A stretch of 64,000 bases of DNA from Mycetocola lacteus (GTDB taxonomy: Bacteria > Actinomycetota > Actinomycetes > Actinomycetales > Microbacteriaceae): positions 310,001-374,000 of the forward strand of contig NZ_RCUY01000009.1 in NCBI RefSeq assembly GCF_003667575.1. The letters run 5' to 3'. The first letter of the stretch is position 1; each line of letters begins with the position of its first letter. Below are positions 54,308 through 63,292 of this stretch, piece by piece. A program made the position numbers and the translations under genes. The notes under the pieces are model-generated. The model was not told where the DNA came from. It did no database searches and saw only the letters and a program-made list of their open reading frames with translations.

Positions 54308-54610
54308 ATGACAATCCTGATTGATGACCCGATGTGGCCCAACCACGGCACCCTCTGGTCGCACCTGGTCAGCGATGAGTCCCTCGACGAGCTGCACTCC
54401 TTCGCCGCCGAGAATGAGATTCCGCGCCGTGGGTTCGACCTGGATCACTACGATGTTCCGGCCCGGGTCTACCAGAGCCTGATCGCCGCCGGCGCCACCC
54501 CGGTTTCCCCCAAAACCCTGACCCGACGCCTGATCGCCAGCGGCCTGCGGATCACCGAGCGCGAGCGCCGCCTGGCCCGAGCTTCCTCGCACACCCTCAC
54601 CGCACGCTAG
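54308..54610 (+). CDS. DUF4031 domain protein
   Basis: 100 residues. MTILIDDPMWPNHGTLWSHLVSDESLDELHSFAAE and IPRRGFDLDHYDVPA are the hallmarks of the DUF4031 family, small proteins of unknown function common in actinobacteria. The conserved Asp, Trp, His and the DLDHYD motif suggest an enzyme or metal-binding protein. No ribosome site; TAGACT lies 7 nt before ATG, so probably leaderless. Confidence 0.85.
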   Translation: MTILIDDPMWPNHGTLWSHLVSDESLDELHSFAAENEIPRRGFDLDHYDVPARVYQSLIAAGATPVSPKTLTRRLIASGLRITERERRLARASSHTLTAR

Positions 54611-54615
54611 CGATA

Positions 54616-54662
54616 ACGCCAAGCGGGGCGGCATCCACGCCGGATGCCGCCCCGCTTGGCGT
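54616..54662. terminator. bidirectional terminator, 21-bp stem
   Basis: Perfect 21-bp stem (54616-54636 with 54642-54662), ACGCC loop, between the convergent DUF4031 and GH3 genes. The longest perfect hairpin seen in the window. Confidence 0.85.
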
Positions 54663-54669
54663 CTGAAGC

Positions 54670-56925
54670 CTAGGCGCTCGCCTGCTCCACGGCGTCGACC
54701 AGGCCCTGAGCCTGCTCGGGCGTGATCGCGCCGAATGCCACCATCTGAGACATCGGCATCTGCTCGGCCATCTTGCGCAGGTGCGGATCGTTGAGCATGC
54801 CACCCACGGCGGGGGTCGCCGCGAGCACCTGGGCGAAGGCCGCGTTGAGAATCGGCGCACCCACCGGGTGGGCGAACCACTCGCCAAGGGTCGAGTTCAC
54901 ACTCAGCGGGATCGGCGACGGGTCGCCCTCAATCTGAATGTCCAGTCGAGCGCGGATGTCACGGGAGGAGGCCGCAATCTCGATCACATAGGTCCCACCC
55001 TCGACGCTCCACACGTCGGCGGCGGTCGAGAAGTACGCCAGGTCGGATACCGGGAAGCTCAGCTCCACCTCGCGCGTCTTACCCGCGGGGATCGCCACCG
55101 AGGTGAACGCGCGCAGCTCATGCACCGGACGCGAAACCTCAGCACCGGGCAGGGCGCTGTACACCTGGACCACCTCACGCCCATCGCGGGTGCCGGTGTT
55201 GGTGACCTGAACGCTCACACGCACGGTGTCACCCTCCACCCGAACCACCTCGTGGGAGTAGCCAAACGTGGTGTAGGACAGCCCGAATCCAAACGGATAG
55301 GTCACCGCGGCCTCGCGGGTGTCATAGTGCCGGTAGCCCACATAGAGTCCCTCGGCGTAGCGCACCGAACCGTGCTCCCCGGGGAAGCTGGTGTAGGCGG
55401 GCACGTCCTGCAGACGCTCGGGGATCGACTCGGTGAGCCGGCCCGACGGGTTGACGACACCGTAGAGCACGTCGGCGATCGCACCGCCACCGGCCTGGCC
55501 GAGCAGCCAACCCTCGATCAGCGCGGGCACCCGCTCGTTCCAGTCCGAGACGCGCACCACGGCACCGTTGCTCAGAACGACAACGATCCGCGAGTTCGCC
55601 TCGATCAGACGCTCCAGCAGCGCCACCTGGTCGGCGGGCAGCTCGATATCCTCACGGTCAAAGCCCTCGGACTCGGCACTCGAGGGCAGCCCGGCAAAGT
55701 ACAGTACGGTCTCGGCCGAGGCGGCCAGGCGCACGGCCTCGTCGGCGAGGACCGGATCCGACTCCCCCTCCAGCACAAAGCCCGGGGCGAACGGCACATC
55801 CTCCCCCGCGGCCGCGCGGATCGCGTCCAGCGCATTGTCGAGGCGGGTGGGCACAATCTGCGAGCTACCGGCCCCCTGATAGCGCGGGGTGCGGGCAAAC
55901 TCGCCGATCACGGCCACCGGCCCGGCACCCGGGGTCAGCGGCAGGATCGCATCCTCGTTGCGCAGCAGAACGATGCTGCGACCGGCCACCTCGCGGGCGA
56001 TCGCATGCTGCCCGTCCACGTCGAGCTCGGCATCCGGCCACAGTCCCTCATGGCCCTTCAGCGCGAGCTCGATCAGGCGACGCACAGCGGTGTCCACCAC
56101 GGCGATCTCTAGCGAACCGTTCTGCACCGCGGCCACCACATCGGCGTCGGTGCGACCATTGGTCGAGGGCATCTCCAGGTCGAGACCCGCGGCCAGCGAG
56201 GGCACCCGATCGCGCACGGCACCCCAGTCCGAGACCACCACACCCTCAAAACCCCACTCGTCGCGGAGCACGGTGTTGAGCAGCCAGTTGTGCTCGGACG
56301 CGAAGACCCCGTTGACCTTGTTATAGGAGCACATGACCGTCCACGGCTGGGTTTCGGTTACCACGCGGCGGAAGGCCGGGAGGTAGAGCTCGCGCAGGGT
56401 GCGGGTGTCGATCTCGGCGCTCACTCGGAGACGGTCGGTCTCCTGGTTGTTCGCCGCATAGTGCTTGAGCGAGGTGCCGACCCCCTGGGACTGCACACCG
56501 CGCACAAACGCGCTGCCCAGCACACCCGCGTGCAGCGGGTCCTCGGAGAGGTATTCGAAGTTGCGCCCACAGCGCGGGTCTCGCTTGATGTTGATGCCCG
56601 GGCCCAGCAGCACGCTCACTCGCTTGGCCTGCGCCTCGCGGCCGAGAGCTTCACCGACGCGCTCGACGAGTTCGGGATCCCAACTGGAGCCCAGGCCCAC
56701 CGCGGGCGGGAAGCAGGTTGCGGGCTCACCATCGAGCAGGCCCAGGTGATCACCACCGGTGGATTGGCGGCGCACGCCGTGGGGGCCGTCGGAGACGATA
56801 ATCGAGGGAATACCGGCCTCCTCGATCCCCTCGGTCTCCCAGAAGGTCGCGCCGCTGAGCAGCGACGCCTTCTGTTCGAGGGTGAGTCCGGCAAGGATCG
56901 TTTCGGTCTGCGGGTGTACTGACAT
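54670..56925 (-). CDS. glycoside hydrolase family 3 beta-glycosidase
   Basis: 751 residues. No signal peptide, so cytoplasmic. GH3 N domain: IIVSDGPHGVR, DPRCGRNFEYLSEDP, SLKHYAANNQE and the nucleophile Asp in GVVVSDWGAVRD; then the GH3 C domain (IVLLRNEDAILPL), and a fibronectin-III-like domain (VSVQVTNTGTRDGREVVQVY). Typically beta-glucosidase or beta-xylosidase. About 75 extra residues at the C-terminus (FAHPVGAPILNAAFAQVLAATP) are like those of related actinobacterial GH3 enzymes. Operon with the MFS gene, which probably imports its glycoside. Confidence 0.93.
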   Translation of the reverse strand: MSVHPQTETILAGLTLEQKASLLSGATFWETEGIEEAGIPSIIVSDGPHGVRRQSTGGDHLGLLDGEPATCFPPAVGLGSSWDPELVERVGEALGREAQAKRVSVLLGPGINIKRDPRCGRNFEYLSEDPLHAGVLGSAFVRGVQSQGVGTSLKHYAANNQETDRLRVSAEIDTRTLRELYLPAFRRVVTETQPWTVMCSYNKVNGVFASEHNWLLNTVLRDEWGFEGVVVSDWGAVRDRVPSLAAGLDLEMPSTNGRTDADVVAAVQNGSLEIAVVDTAVRRLIELALKGHEGLWPDAELDVDGQHAIAREVAGRSIVLLRNEDAILPLTPGAGPVAVIGEFARTPRYQGAGSSQIVPTRLDNALDAIRAAAGEDVPFAPGFVLEGESDPVLADEAVRLAASAETVLYFAGLPSSAESEGFDREDIELPADQVALLERLIEANSRIVVVLSNGAVVRVSDWNERVPALIEGWLLGQAGGGAIADVLYGVVNPSGRLTESIPERLQDVPAYTSFPGEHGSVRYAEGLYVGYRHYDTREAAVTYPFGFGLSYTTFGYSHEVVRVEGDTVRVSVQVTNTGTRDGREVVQVYSALPGAEVSRPVHELRAFTSVAIPAGKTREVELSFPVSDLAYFSTAADVWSVEGGTYVIEIAASSRDIRARLDIQIEGDPSPIPLSVNSTLGEWFAHPVGAPILNAAFAQVLAATPAVGGMLNDPHLRKMAEQMPMSQMVAFGAITPEQAQGLVDAVEQASA

Positions 56926-56951
56926 GATGACCTTTCTAGGGGTGGAACTAG

Positions 56952-58220
56952 CTAGCGAACGGATCGGACGGGAATCACGGCGAGTCCGCCCAGGATAACC
57001 AGGACGATGCCGATGGGAAAGAGAAGTGCGTAGCCGAAACTCAGCGCGATGATCCCGGCGAGGGCCGGCGCGAGGGTTTGCGGGAGGGTGGCGGCGATAT
57101 TGATCACGCCGAGGTCCTTGGCGAAGTCCTCCTTGCTGGGCAGCACCTCGCTGATCAGCGCGGTATCCACCGACTGGAAGATCCCGAAGCCAAAGCCGGA
57201 CACCAGGGAGAACAGTGCCATGCCGCCCTCATTGGGCATCAGCAGCGGGATCAGTAGGGCCAGGGCAAGGATCCCGGCCGAGACCATGACAAACACGCGA
57301 CGGCGACGCAGCTTGTCCGAGAGCGGCCCGGCCACCAGCGTGGAGACCAGCAGGGCCGCCATGCTCAGCAGCGCAAACTGCGGGGTGAGCTCGATTGCGC
57401 GCTCCTTACTGACCCCGATGTACTCCTGCAGGATGAAAATCATGTAGGTGCTGACCATCAGGTATCCGGCGTTGAGCAACAGCCGGCCGGTGAAGGCCCA
57501 GAAGAAGTCGGGATGCTTGACCGGGTTGACCCAGAACCCACTCAAAAAGACCCGGAGGTTAAACGGCTCACGGGGGCGCTCGCGGTTATCCTTATCCGGG
57601 TTGAGGACCACAAACAGCGTCAGCACCACCAGCGCGATTCCGGCGAAGAACACGTAACCCACGGGGATATTCCGGGCGAACTGGGACCCCACCATCTGGC
57701 CGCCAACCATGCCGAGCATGAGCCCCAGGCCGATGATCGCCGAGAAGGTTCCGCGGAGTGGGCTGGGGACCCGGTCGGGCATGACCGCGCTCAGCGGACC
57801 CTGGGCGAAGTTATAGGCGATCTGCACGGCGATCCAGGCGATCATGATCTGCCAGACCGAGGTGCCGAGCCCCATACCCACCAGCGCGAGGCCACCCACC
57901 AGGGCTCCGCCCACGATCCAAGGGGCGCGGGGCCCGAATCGGCTGCGGGTACGGTCGGACACCAGGCCAGCCAGGGGCTGCGCGATCATCGCGCAAAACG
58001 CGCCCACGGTCAGGACCAGGGAGAGGTTGGTCTCCTTATTTTTCGGGTCAATCTCCTGAATCTGCAGCGAAAGCAGCAGCGAGGCGGTGGCACCCCAGAC
58101 CATAAACATCGCGATATTGGCGGGAAGCAGGGTGCCCAGCAGAACCCCGAGTTTGCGGTTAAATCTTGCGGGTTCGGCCCCCTGGGCGGGGGCGTCGGTG
58201 GGAAGTGGTGAGTGTGTCAC
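56952..58220 (-). CDS. MFS transporter, glycoside-type
   Basis: 422 residues from GTG at 58220 (AAGGAG upstream; the longer frame is rejected). Twelve helices; GLVSDRTRSRFGPRAPWI is the MFS loop 2-3 motif in the form seen in sugar and GPH-like carriers, and NPVKHPDFFW in the middle loop is typical of carriers next to GH3 genes. It is followed 26 nt later by the GH3 gene; together a glycoside uptake and hydrolysis unit controlled by the divergent TetR. Confidence 0.87.
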   Translation of the reverse strand: MTHSPLPTDAPAQGAEPARFNRKLGVLLGTLLPANIAMFMVWGATASLLLSLQIQEIDPKNKETNLSLVLTVGAFCAMIAQPLAGLVSDRTRSRFGPRAPWIVGGALVGGLALVGMGLGTSVWQIMIAWIAVQIAYNFAQGPLSAVMPDRVPSPLRGTFSAIIGLGLMLGMVGGQMVGSQFARNIPVGYVFFAGIALVVLTLFVVLNPDKDNRERPREPFNLRVFLSGFWVNPVKHPDFFWAFTGRLLLNAGYLMVSTYMIFILQEYIGVSKERAIELTPQFALLSMAALLVSTLVAGPLSDKLRRRRVFVMVSAGILALALLIPLLMPNEGGMALFSLVSGFGFGIFQSVDTALISEVLPSKEDFAKDLGVINIAATLPQTLAPALAGIIALSFGYALLFPIGIVLVILGGLAVIPVRSVR

Positions 58221-58306
58221 GGTGCTCCTTCTGGTCGACGCTGACAAGAAAAGCATACAGTGCACGGTTTTGCCGCTGAGGGGCGTGGCTGATATACGAT
58301 GGGCCA

Positions 58307-58885
58307 ATGTCTGATCGCTCCCCCCTCTCCCCCAAAGGCACCCGGCAGCGCGAAAAGATTCTCACCGTCGCCCTGGAGGTCTTCGCCGACGAGGGCTATC
58401 GCGGCACCTCGCTGCGCACGGTCGCCGCACGCTGCGAGCTGAGCCTGGCCGGCGTAATGCACTACTTTGAGTCCCGCGAGGATCTGCTGGTGCAGATCCT
58501 GCAGCGCCGCGACGAGGTTGACGCGGCCGCCATCTCCGCCGAACACCCGATCCGGGACTTTATCGCGGTACTGGAGGCCAACACGTCACGGCCGGGCCTG
58601 GTGGAACTGTTTGTGACCATGTCCGCGGCGGCGAGCTCCCCCGATCATCCGGCCGCCGCCTATTTCCGCGATCGTTATGCACGCATCGTTGATGAGCTGT
58701 GTGAGTTCCTGGACCAGCGCGGGGACACCCGACCGCTCACCGACCGTGCACGCGACGCTCGCGCTTTGATCGCCCTAGCCGATGGGCTCCAGCAGCAGTG
58801 GGTCACCAACCGCACCCTCAGCATCGCCGATGAGTTTGCCTATGCGCTGGCCACCCATTCCAACGGGTTCCTGCGCGCGGACTAA
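58307..58885 (+). CDS. TetR-family regulator
   Basis: 192 residues. HTH TRQREKILTVALEVFADEGYRGTSLRTVAARCELSLAGVMHYFESREDLL; helical effector domain after it. Divergent from the MFS-GH3 operon (86 nt), which it probably represses until a glycoside is present. TACGAT lies 6 nt before the ATG with no ribosome site, so probably leaderless. Confidence 0.9.
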   Translation: MSDRSPLSPKGTRQREKILTVALEVFADEGYRGTSLRTVAARCELSLAGVMHYFESREDLLVQILQRRDEVDAAAISAEHPIRDFIAVLEANTSRPGLVELFVTMSAAASSPDHPAAAYFRDRYARIVDELCEFLDQRGDTRPLTDRARDARALIALADGLQQQWVTNRTLSIADEFAYALATHSNGFLRAD

Positions 58886-58899
58886 TCTCCGAACATACG

Positions 58900-58940
58900 G
58901 CAATCGCCGCCCCGAAACCGGGACGGCGATTGCTGTTTTT
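58900..58940 (+). terminator. terminator after TetR gene
   Basis: GCAATCGCCG-CCCCG stem (58900-58914) pairing with the strand ending at 58933, loop AAAC, then TGTTTTT. A strong rightward terminator, 15 nt after the TetR stop, that abuts the convergent RNase E gene. Confidence 0.9.
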
Positions 58941-58944
58941 GCGC

Positions 58945-61900
58945 TTATTCGGCGGTGGGCTGAGCCTCACCGTCGTGACGCACCGGGGTACCGGTGAGCG
59001 CCTGGGTGCTGACCCGACGGTTACGGTTGCGTCCCTTGCCCGGCTGTTTGGGCTCAGGCAGGGCATCCAGCACGGACCCCAGCAGGTCCTCGGCCACCTT
59101 GACGTCCACCTTGTGGTTCTTGCGAACCGCTTCCAGCGGAATGTCCAGCAGCGGCAGGTTTTCGTGTCCGCCGCGACGGCTCGCACGACCGCGGCCTCCG
59201 CGGGCCGGACGCTCGGTGCGCTCGGCGGGGGCATCCTCGGATGCCGGTGCGGACGTACTCTCCGTTGCGGTCGGGACGTCCGACACGACCGGGGCCGCCG
59301 GGGCGGGCTCGGTCACGGGCTGCAGCAGGGCTGCCAGCTCGGCAGCCGGCGACTCGGTCTGCTCCAGGAGCAGCTGCGAGTCACGGTTCTTTCCGCCGCG
59401 ACGACGCTTCTTGCGCACCTCGGCCACCGGGGTCTCGGTCGGTGCCTCGGCGGCACCCTCGTGCTCGTGGGTTCCGGCGATCGTGCTGGCGGCAATCTGC
59501 GCCAGCATGTTCTTGGCATCATCGGTGATCGCGTGGGTCGCGGCCTTGGCGGCGGGCTGCTGCTGCTGAGCGGCACCGTTGTTGTGGCCACCGTTCTGCT
59601 GCTGAGTGTTCTGCTGCTGACCGGCACCACCCTTGCCACGACGACGCTGCTCGGGCTGCGGGGTCTGCTTGTGCTTCACAACGGGGTCGTGGTGCACGAT
59701 GACACCGCGGCCGGCGCAGGTCTCACAGGGCTCGCTGAAGGATTCCAGCAGACCCAGACCCAGCTTCTTCCGGGTCATCTGAACCAGACCCAGCGAGGTG
59801 ACCTCGGCCACCTGGTGCTTGGTGCGGTCGCGGCTCAGGCACTCGATTACGCGGCGCAGCACCAGGTCACGGTTGGATTCCAGGACCATGTCGATGAAGT
59901 CAACCACGATGATGCCGCCGATGTCGCGCAGACGCAGCTGACGAACGATCTCCTCAGCCGCTTCCAGGTTGTTCTTGGTGACGGTCTCCTCAAGGTTTCC
60001 GCCGGAGCCCACGAACTTACCGGTGTTGACGTCGATCACCGTCATGGCCTCGGTGCGGTCGATGACCAGCGAACCACCCGAGGGCAGCCAGACCTTGCGG
60101 TCCAGGGCCTTCTCGATCTGCTCGGTGATGCGGTACTCGTCGAAGACGTCCTTGCTACCCTCGTAGCGCTCGACGCGGTCAACGAGGTCCGGGGCCACCT
60201 GCTGGAGGTAGCTGGTGATGATCTCGCGGGCGTCATCTCCGGCGATGACCATCGACTGGAAGTCCTCGTTGAAGACGTCGCGGACGATCTTGACCAGCAG
60301 GTCGGGCTCGCTGTGCAGCAGGGCCGGGGCGTTGGCCTTCTTGACCTGCTCGGAGATGTGTGCCCACTGCGAGGTGAGGCGGTTGACGTCCAGGGTCAGC
60401 TGCTCCTCGGTGGCACCCTCGGCCGCGGTGCGAACGATCACGCCAGTGTTTTCGGGGAGAACGGCCTTGAGGATCTTCTTCAGACGGGCACGCTCGGTGT
60501 CCGGCAGCTTGCGGGAGATACCCGACATCGAGCCGTTGGGCACGTACACCAGGTAGCGACCGGGCAGGGAGACCTGGCTGGTCAGGCGGGCACCCTTGTG
60601 GCCCACCGGGTCCTTGGTGACCTGGACGAGGATCTTGTCGCCGGGCTTGAGCGCGAGCTCGATCCGGCGGGGCTGGTTACCGGTGGTGCCGGCGGCCTCC
60701 CAGTCGACCTCACCGGAGTAGAGCACGGCGTTGCGTCCGCGCCCGATGTCCACAAACGCGGCCTCCATGCTGGGCAGCACGTTCTGCACGCGACCGAGGT
60801 ACACGTTGCCGATCAGCGAGGCTTCCTCGTTGCGGGCAACGTAGTGCTCAACCAGAACCTTGTCTTCGAGCACGCCGATCTGAATCTTCTGGTTCTTCTC
60901 CCGCACCACCATGGTGCGATCCACGGCCTCGCGACGGGCGAGGAACTCGGCCTCGGTGACCACGGCACGGCGACGACCGGCATCGCGACCGTCACGGCGG
61001 CGCTGCTTCTTGGCCTCCAGGCGGGTCGAGCCCTTGATCTTCTGCGGCTCGGTGATCAGTACGGCCTCGCGCGGCTCGCGAGCCGGGCGGGTGTTCTCAC
61101 GACGATCGCCGTCACGGTAGTTATCCCGGGTGTTTTCACGGTAGCCATCGCGGCCACCGTCACGGGGGTTGTCGCGAACGTTATCGCGGGCGCTCGGGCG
61201 CTCGTCCCGAGCGTTGTCCCGGTCACCGCCACGACGACGCGAGCGGCGACGGGTGGACGAGTACTCCTCGTCCTCCTCCGGCTCAAACTCGGCGCGCGCG
61301 GGACGGGCGGGCAGCGGAGGCAGGTCCGGCGCCAGGAAGATCAGGGCGGTGGACGGTGCCGACACAAACGGCACCGGCAGCGGGCTGACAATCTTGGGGG
61401 CCGCGGGGGCCTCAGCGACGGCTTCGGTGATGGCTTCGCCGGCGGCCGGGGCATCGGCGGTCGACTCAGCGAGATCGGTCGCCCGGGTTCCGGCAGCCTG
61501 GGCACCGGTGCTGTCAGTTCCGGTTGCCGCGGGAGCGGCGGAACTCGCAGGGGTAGACTCCGCGGGCACAGACTCCGCGGACACAGACTCGGCGGGCGAC
61601 TCCGAACCGGTCACCGATCCGGCGGCATTCTGAGATCCGGCGGCATTCTGAGATCCGGCAGCGTCCTGAGATCCGGCAGCGTCCTGAGATCCGGCAGCGT
61701 CCTGCGATCCGGCAGCGTCCTGCGACCCGGCGGCCTGACGTGCCGCAGCCTCGGCGGCCTCGGCTCGGGCAAGCTGTTCGGCCTTGGTCGGGCGACCCCG
61801 ACGACGCTGACGCGGTGCCGCAGCCTCGGCGGTTTCTGTGACCGGTGCCGCGCCCGCGGGTTCTGCGCCGGTGGCCTCGTCAACCGGGCTCTGCGTGGCG

Positions 61901-62151
61901 GGTGCCGACGGAGCCGCAGACGCTGCGGGCGTCTCGGGCTCTGCACTCGAAGATGCCTCGGTGGTAACCACGGCGTCACTCGGCGCGGTCGCCGCACCGG
62001 CCGAGGCACTGACCCGGCGCGATCCGCGGGTTCGGCGCGGGGCACGCGACGGGGCTTCCTCGGTTACCGGGGTGCTCGTCTCCGAGACCCCTTCGGTTGT
62101 GGCGTCGTTATTGTCGGCAGGTACTGCCTCGTTTTTGTTTTTATTCACCAT
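58945..62151 (-). CDS. rne: ribonuclease E/G
   Basis: 1068 residues from ATG at 62151 (GAGGAG upstream). Central catalytic half: S1 domain (YVARNEEASLIGNVYLGRVQNVLPSMEAAFVDIG), DNase-like core with catalytic Asp in VIDVNTGKFVG and DFIDM, and the CETCAGRG zinc-link variant that joins dimers. It is flanked by long disordered arms, as in actinobacterial RNase E: N-terminal Ala/Pro/Glu/Ser-rich with AAGSQD repeats and RDN-rich segments, C-terminal Gln/Asn and Arg-rich. It processes rRNA and mRNA, and arms recruit degradosome partners. Confidence 0.95.
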   Translation of the reverse strand: MVNKNKNEAVPADNNDATTEGVSETSTPVTEEAPSRAPRRTRGSRRVSASAGAATAPSDAVVTTEASSSAEPETPAASAAPSAPATQSPVDEATGAEPAGAAPVTETAEAAAPRQRRRGRPTKAEQLARAEAAEAAARQAAGSQDAAGSQDAAGSQDAAGSQDAAGSQNAAGSQNAAGSVTGSESPAESVSAESVPAESTPASSAAPAATGTDSTGAQAAGTRATDLAESTADAPAAGEAITEAVAEAPAAPKIVSPLPVPFVSAPSTALIFLAPDLPPLPARPARAEFEPEEDEEYSSTRRRSRRRGGDRDNARDERPSARDNVRDNPRDGGRDGYRENTRDNYRDGDRRENTRPAREPREAVLITEPQKIKGSTRLEAKKQRRRDGRDAGRRRAVVTEAEFLARREAVDRTMVVREKNQKIQIGVLEDKVLVEHYVARNEEASLIGNVYLGRVQNVLPSMEAAFVDIGRGRNAVLYSGEVDWEAAGTTGNQPRRIELALKPGDKILVQVTKDPVGHKGARLTSQVSLPGRYLVYVPNGSMSGISRKLPDTERARLKKILKAVLPENTGVIVRTAAEGATEEQLTLDVNRLTSQWAHISEQVKKANAPALLHSEPDLLVKIVRDVFNEDFQSMVIAGDDAREIITSYLQQVAPDLVDRVERYEGSKDVFDEYRITEQIEKALDRKVWLPSGGSLVIDRTEAMTVIDVNTGKFVGSGGNLEETVTKNNLEAAEEIVRQLRLRDIGGIIVVDFIDMVLESNRDLVLRRVIECLSRDRTKHQVAEVTSLGLVQMTRKKLGLGLLESFSEPCETCAGRGVIVHHDPVVKHKQTPQPEQRRRGKGGAGQQQNTQQQNGGHNNGAAQQQQPAAKAATHAITDDAKNMLAQIAASTIAGTHEHEGAAEAPTETPVAEVRKKRRRGGKNRDSQLLLEQTESPAAELAALLQPVTEPAPAAPVVSDVPTATESTSAPASEDAPAERTERPARGGRGRASRRGGHENLPLLDIPLEAVRKNHKVDVKVAEDLLGSVLDALPEPKQPGKGRNRNRRVSTQALTGTPVRHDGEAQPTAE
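61616..61723 (-). repeat. rne: 18-bp tandem repeat in rne
   Basis: Six 18-bp units (first two reading GATCCGGCGGCATTCTGA, the rest GATCCGGCAGCGTCCTGA or -TGC) encoding AAGSQN twice and AAGSQD four times in the N-terminal arm. In frame; copy number may vary. Confidence 0.92.
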
Positions 62152-62351
62152 TACTGGTGCACTCCTCATCCGATTAGTAGCCGCGCTACCATCCGGGAAT
62201 CTTGGGCGAATCTCTACGCCTGGGCGTTCAACTCACCAAATCCTATGCACTACAGCGATCGGCCCCGTGGCTCGGATCGCTTTGCGGGGGCGTTTCCCAA
62301 CGCTCACTCGCGCATCAGGCGCGCTCGGCACCTGACAAGCCTTCGTTCATC

Positions 62352-62374
62352 CAGGTTTCGCGCGGCGAAACCTG
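62352..62374. promoter_or_regulatory. 23-bp palindrome, rne-VKOR spacer
   Basis: CAGGTTTCGC-GCG-GCGAAACCTG: perfect 10-bp arms, 201 nt upstream of the rne start. It could be a hairpin in a long rne leader or an operator; no T-run follows. The rest of 62170-62351 shows nothing clear. Confidence 0.55.
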
Positions 62375-62409
62375 CACAGCTCTCATTATCGCACGCGGGA
62401 GGCGTCAAC

Positions 62410-62428
62410 ATGCGAATGACCTTCGCAT
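62410..62428. promoter_or_regulatory. dyad upstream of VKOR gene
   Basis: ATGCGAA-TGACC-TTCGCAT, perfect 7-bp arms then TTTT, overlapping the expected -35 of the CATAAT (62448-62453) promoter. Candidate operator; alternatively a weak terminator. Confidence 0.45.
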
Positions 62429-62459
62429 TTTTCCCAAATCGCTATGTCATAATTCGAGC

Positions 62460-63059
62460 ATGACCAGCACCGAAACGACGCGTCAACCACGCCTGCTCGC
62501 CATCTTCCTGATTGTGGCCGGCCTCGTGGGATGGTTTGCCGCCTTTGAACTCACCGTCGAAAAATTCCACGCCCTCACCAACCCCGGCCAAGCTCTGGGG
62601 TGTGACGTCAGCGTGCTGGTTCAGTGCTCGGCAAACCTGAACTCCTGGCAAGGTGCGGTCTTTGGCTTCCCGAACCCGATCATCGGCCTCGGTGCCTGGA
62701 TCGCACCGATCGTGGTCGGCGTGGCAATCCTCGCCGGTGCCCGGTTCCCGCGCTGGTTCTGGGTGGTCTTCAACGTGGGCATGCTCGCCGGTATCGTATT
62801 CGTGATCTGGCTGATCACCCAGTCCATTTTCGTCCTGGGCACCCTGTGCCCCTGGTGCATGCTCACCTGGTCGGTCATGATCCCCTCGTTCCTGTCGGTC
62901 ACCCTCTACAACCTGCGCGAGGGCAATATCCCCGCCGGCGCAGGCGTGCGCCGTGTGGCCGGTGCCCTGCTCTCCTGGATCATCCCGTTGACCCTGGCCA
63001 TCTACATCATCGTCGCCGTCATCGCCCAGCTGCGTCTGGATGTTCTCGGCAGCCTCTAA
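62460..63059 (+). CDS. vitamin K epoxide reductase family protein
   Basis: 199 residues from ATG at 62460; CATAAT 6 nt upstream suggests leaderless. Five membrane helices. Cys48 and Cys56 (GCDVSVLVQCS), the SW pair in NSWQGAVFGFPNP and the CPWC redox centre (130-133) make a complete VKOR. In actinobacteria VKOR reoxidises a DsbA-type protein outside the membrane, passing electrons to menaquinone. No separate exported DsbA is adjacent. Confidence 0.95.
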   Translation: MTSTETTRQPRLLAIFLIVAGLVGWFAAFELTVEKFHALTNPGQALGCDVSVLVQCSANLNSWQGAVFGFPNPIIGLGAWIAPIVVGVAILAGARFPRWFWVVFNVGMLAGIVFVIWLITQSIFVLGTLCPWCMLTWSVMIPSFLSVTLYNLREGNIPAGAGVRRVAGALLSWIIPLTLAIYIIVAVIAQLRLDVLGSL

Positions 63060-63085
63060 CCTCCGGGCGTGTCGCTCGGCACACC

Positions 63086-63125
63086 AAAACACCGTGTCCC
63101 CCAGTAGGGGTGACACGGTGTTTTT
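63086..63125 (+). terminator. terminator after VKOR gene
   Basis: AAAACACCGTGTC with four C, loop AGTA, four G then TGACACGGTGTTTTT. A 17-bp-type stem with one bulge and T-run; serves the VKOR gene and, reversed, the convergent small gene. Confidence 0.93.
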
Positions 63126-63136
63126 ATATGGTGACG

Positions 63137-63292
63137 CTAGTCCGCCTGCGGCAGCGCCGATTCCGCTGTGGGTGCCGTCGCATCGAGCTCAACCGCCGAG
63201 GTACGTGCGGGATGATCAACCGGGATTGCACAGCCATCGGGTCCGCAGGCCTCGGCGGCGGGGTCGCCGATCAGCGTAAAGGGGCCGCTCAT
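63137..63292 (-). CDS. 51-aa Cys-motif protein coupled to FrnE gene
   Basis: Short frame beginning MSGPFTLIGDPAAEACGPDGC and ending ALPQAD. Its ATG (63290-63292) overlaps the TGA of the upstream DsbA-family gene as ATGA, so it is translationally coupled. Cys16 and Cys21 form a CGPDGC (CX4C) motif; the rest is acidic. A strong terminator follows directly. No family firmly recognised. The thiol pair suggests a substrate, partner or metal donor of the thiol oxidoreductase. Confidence 0.65.
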   Translation of the reverse strand: MSGPFTLIGDPAAEACGPDGCAIPVDHPARTSAVELDATAPTAESALPQAD

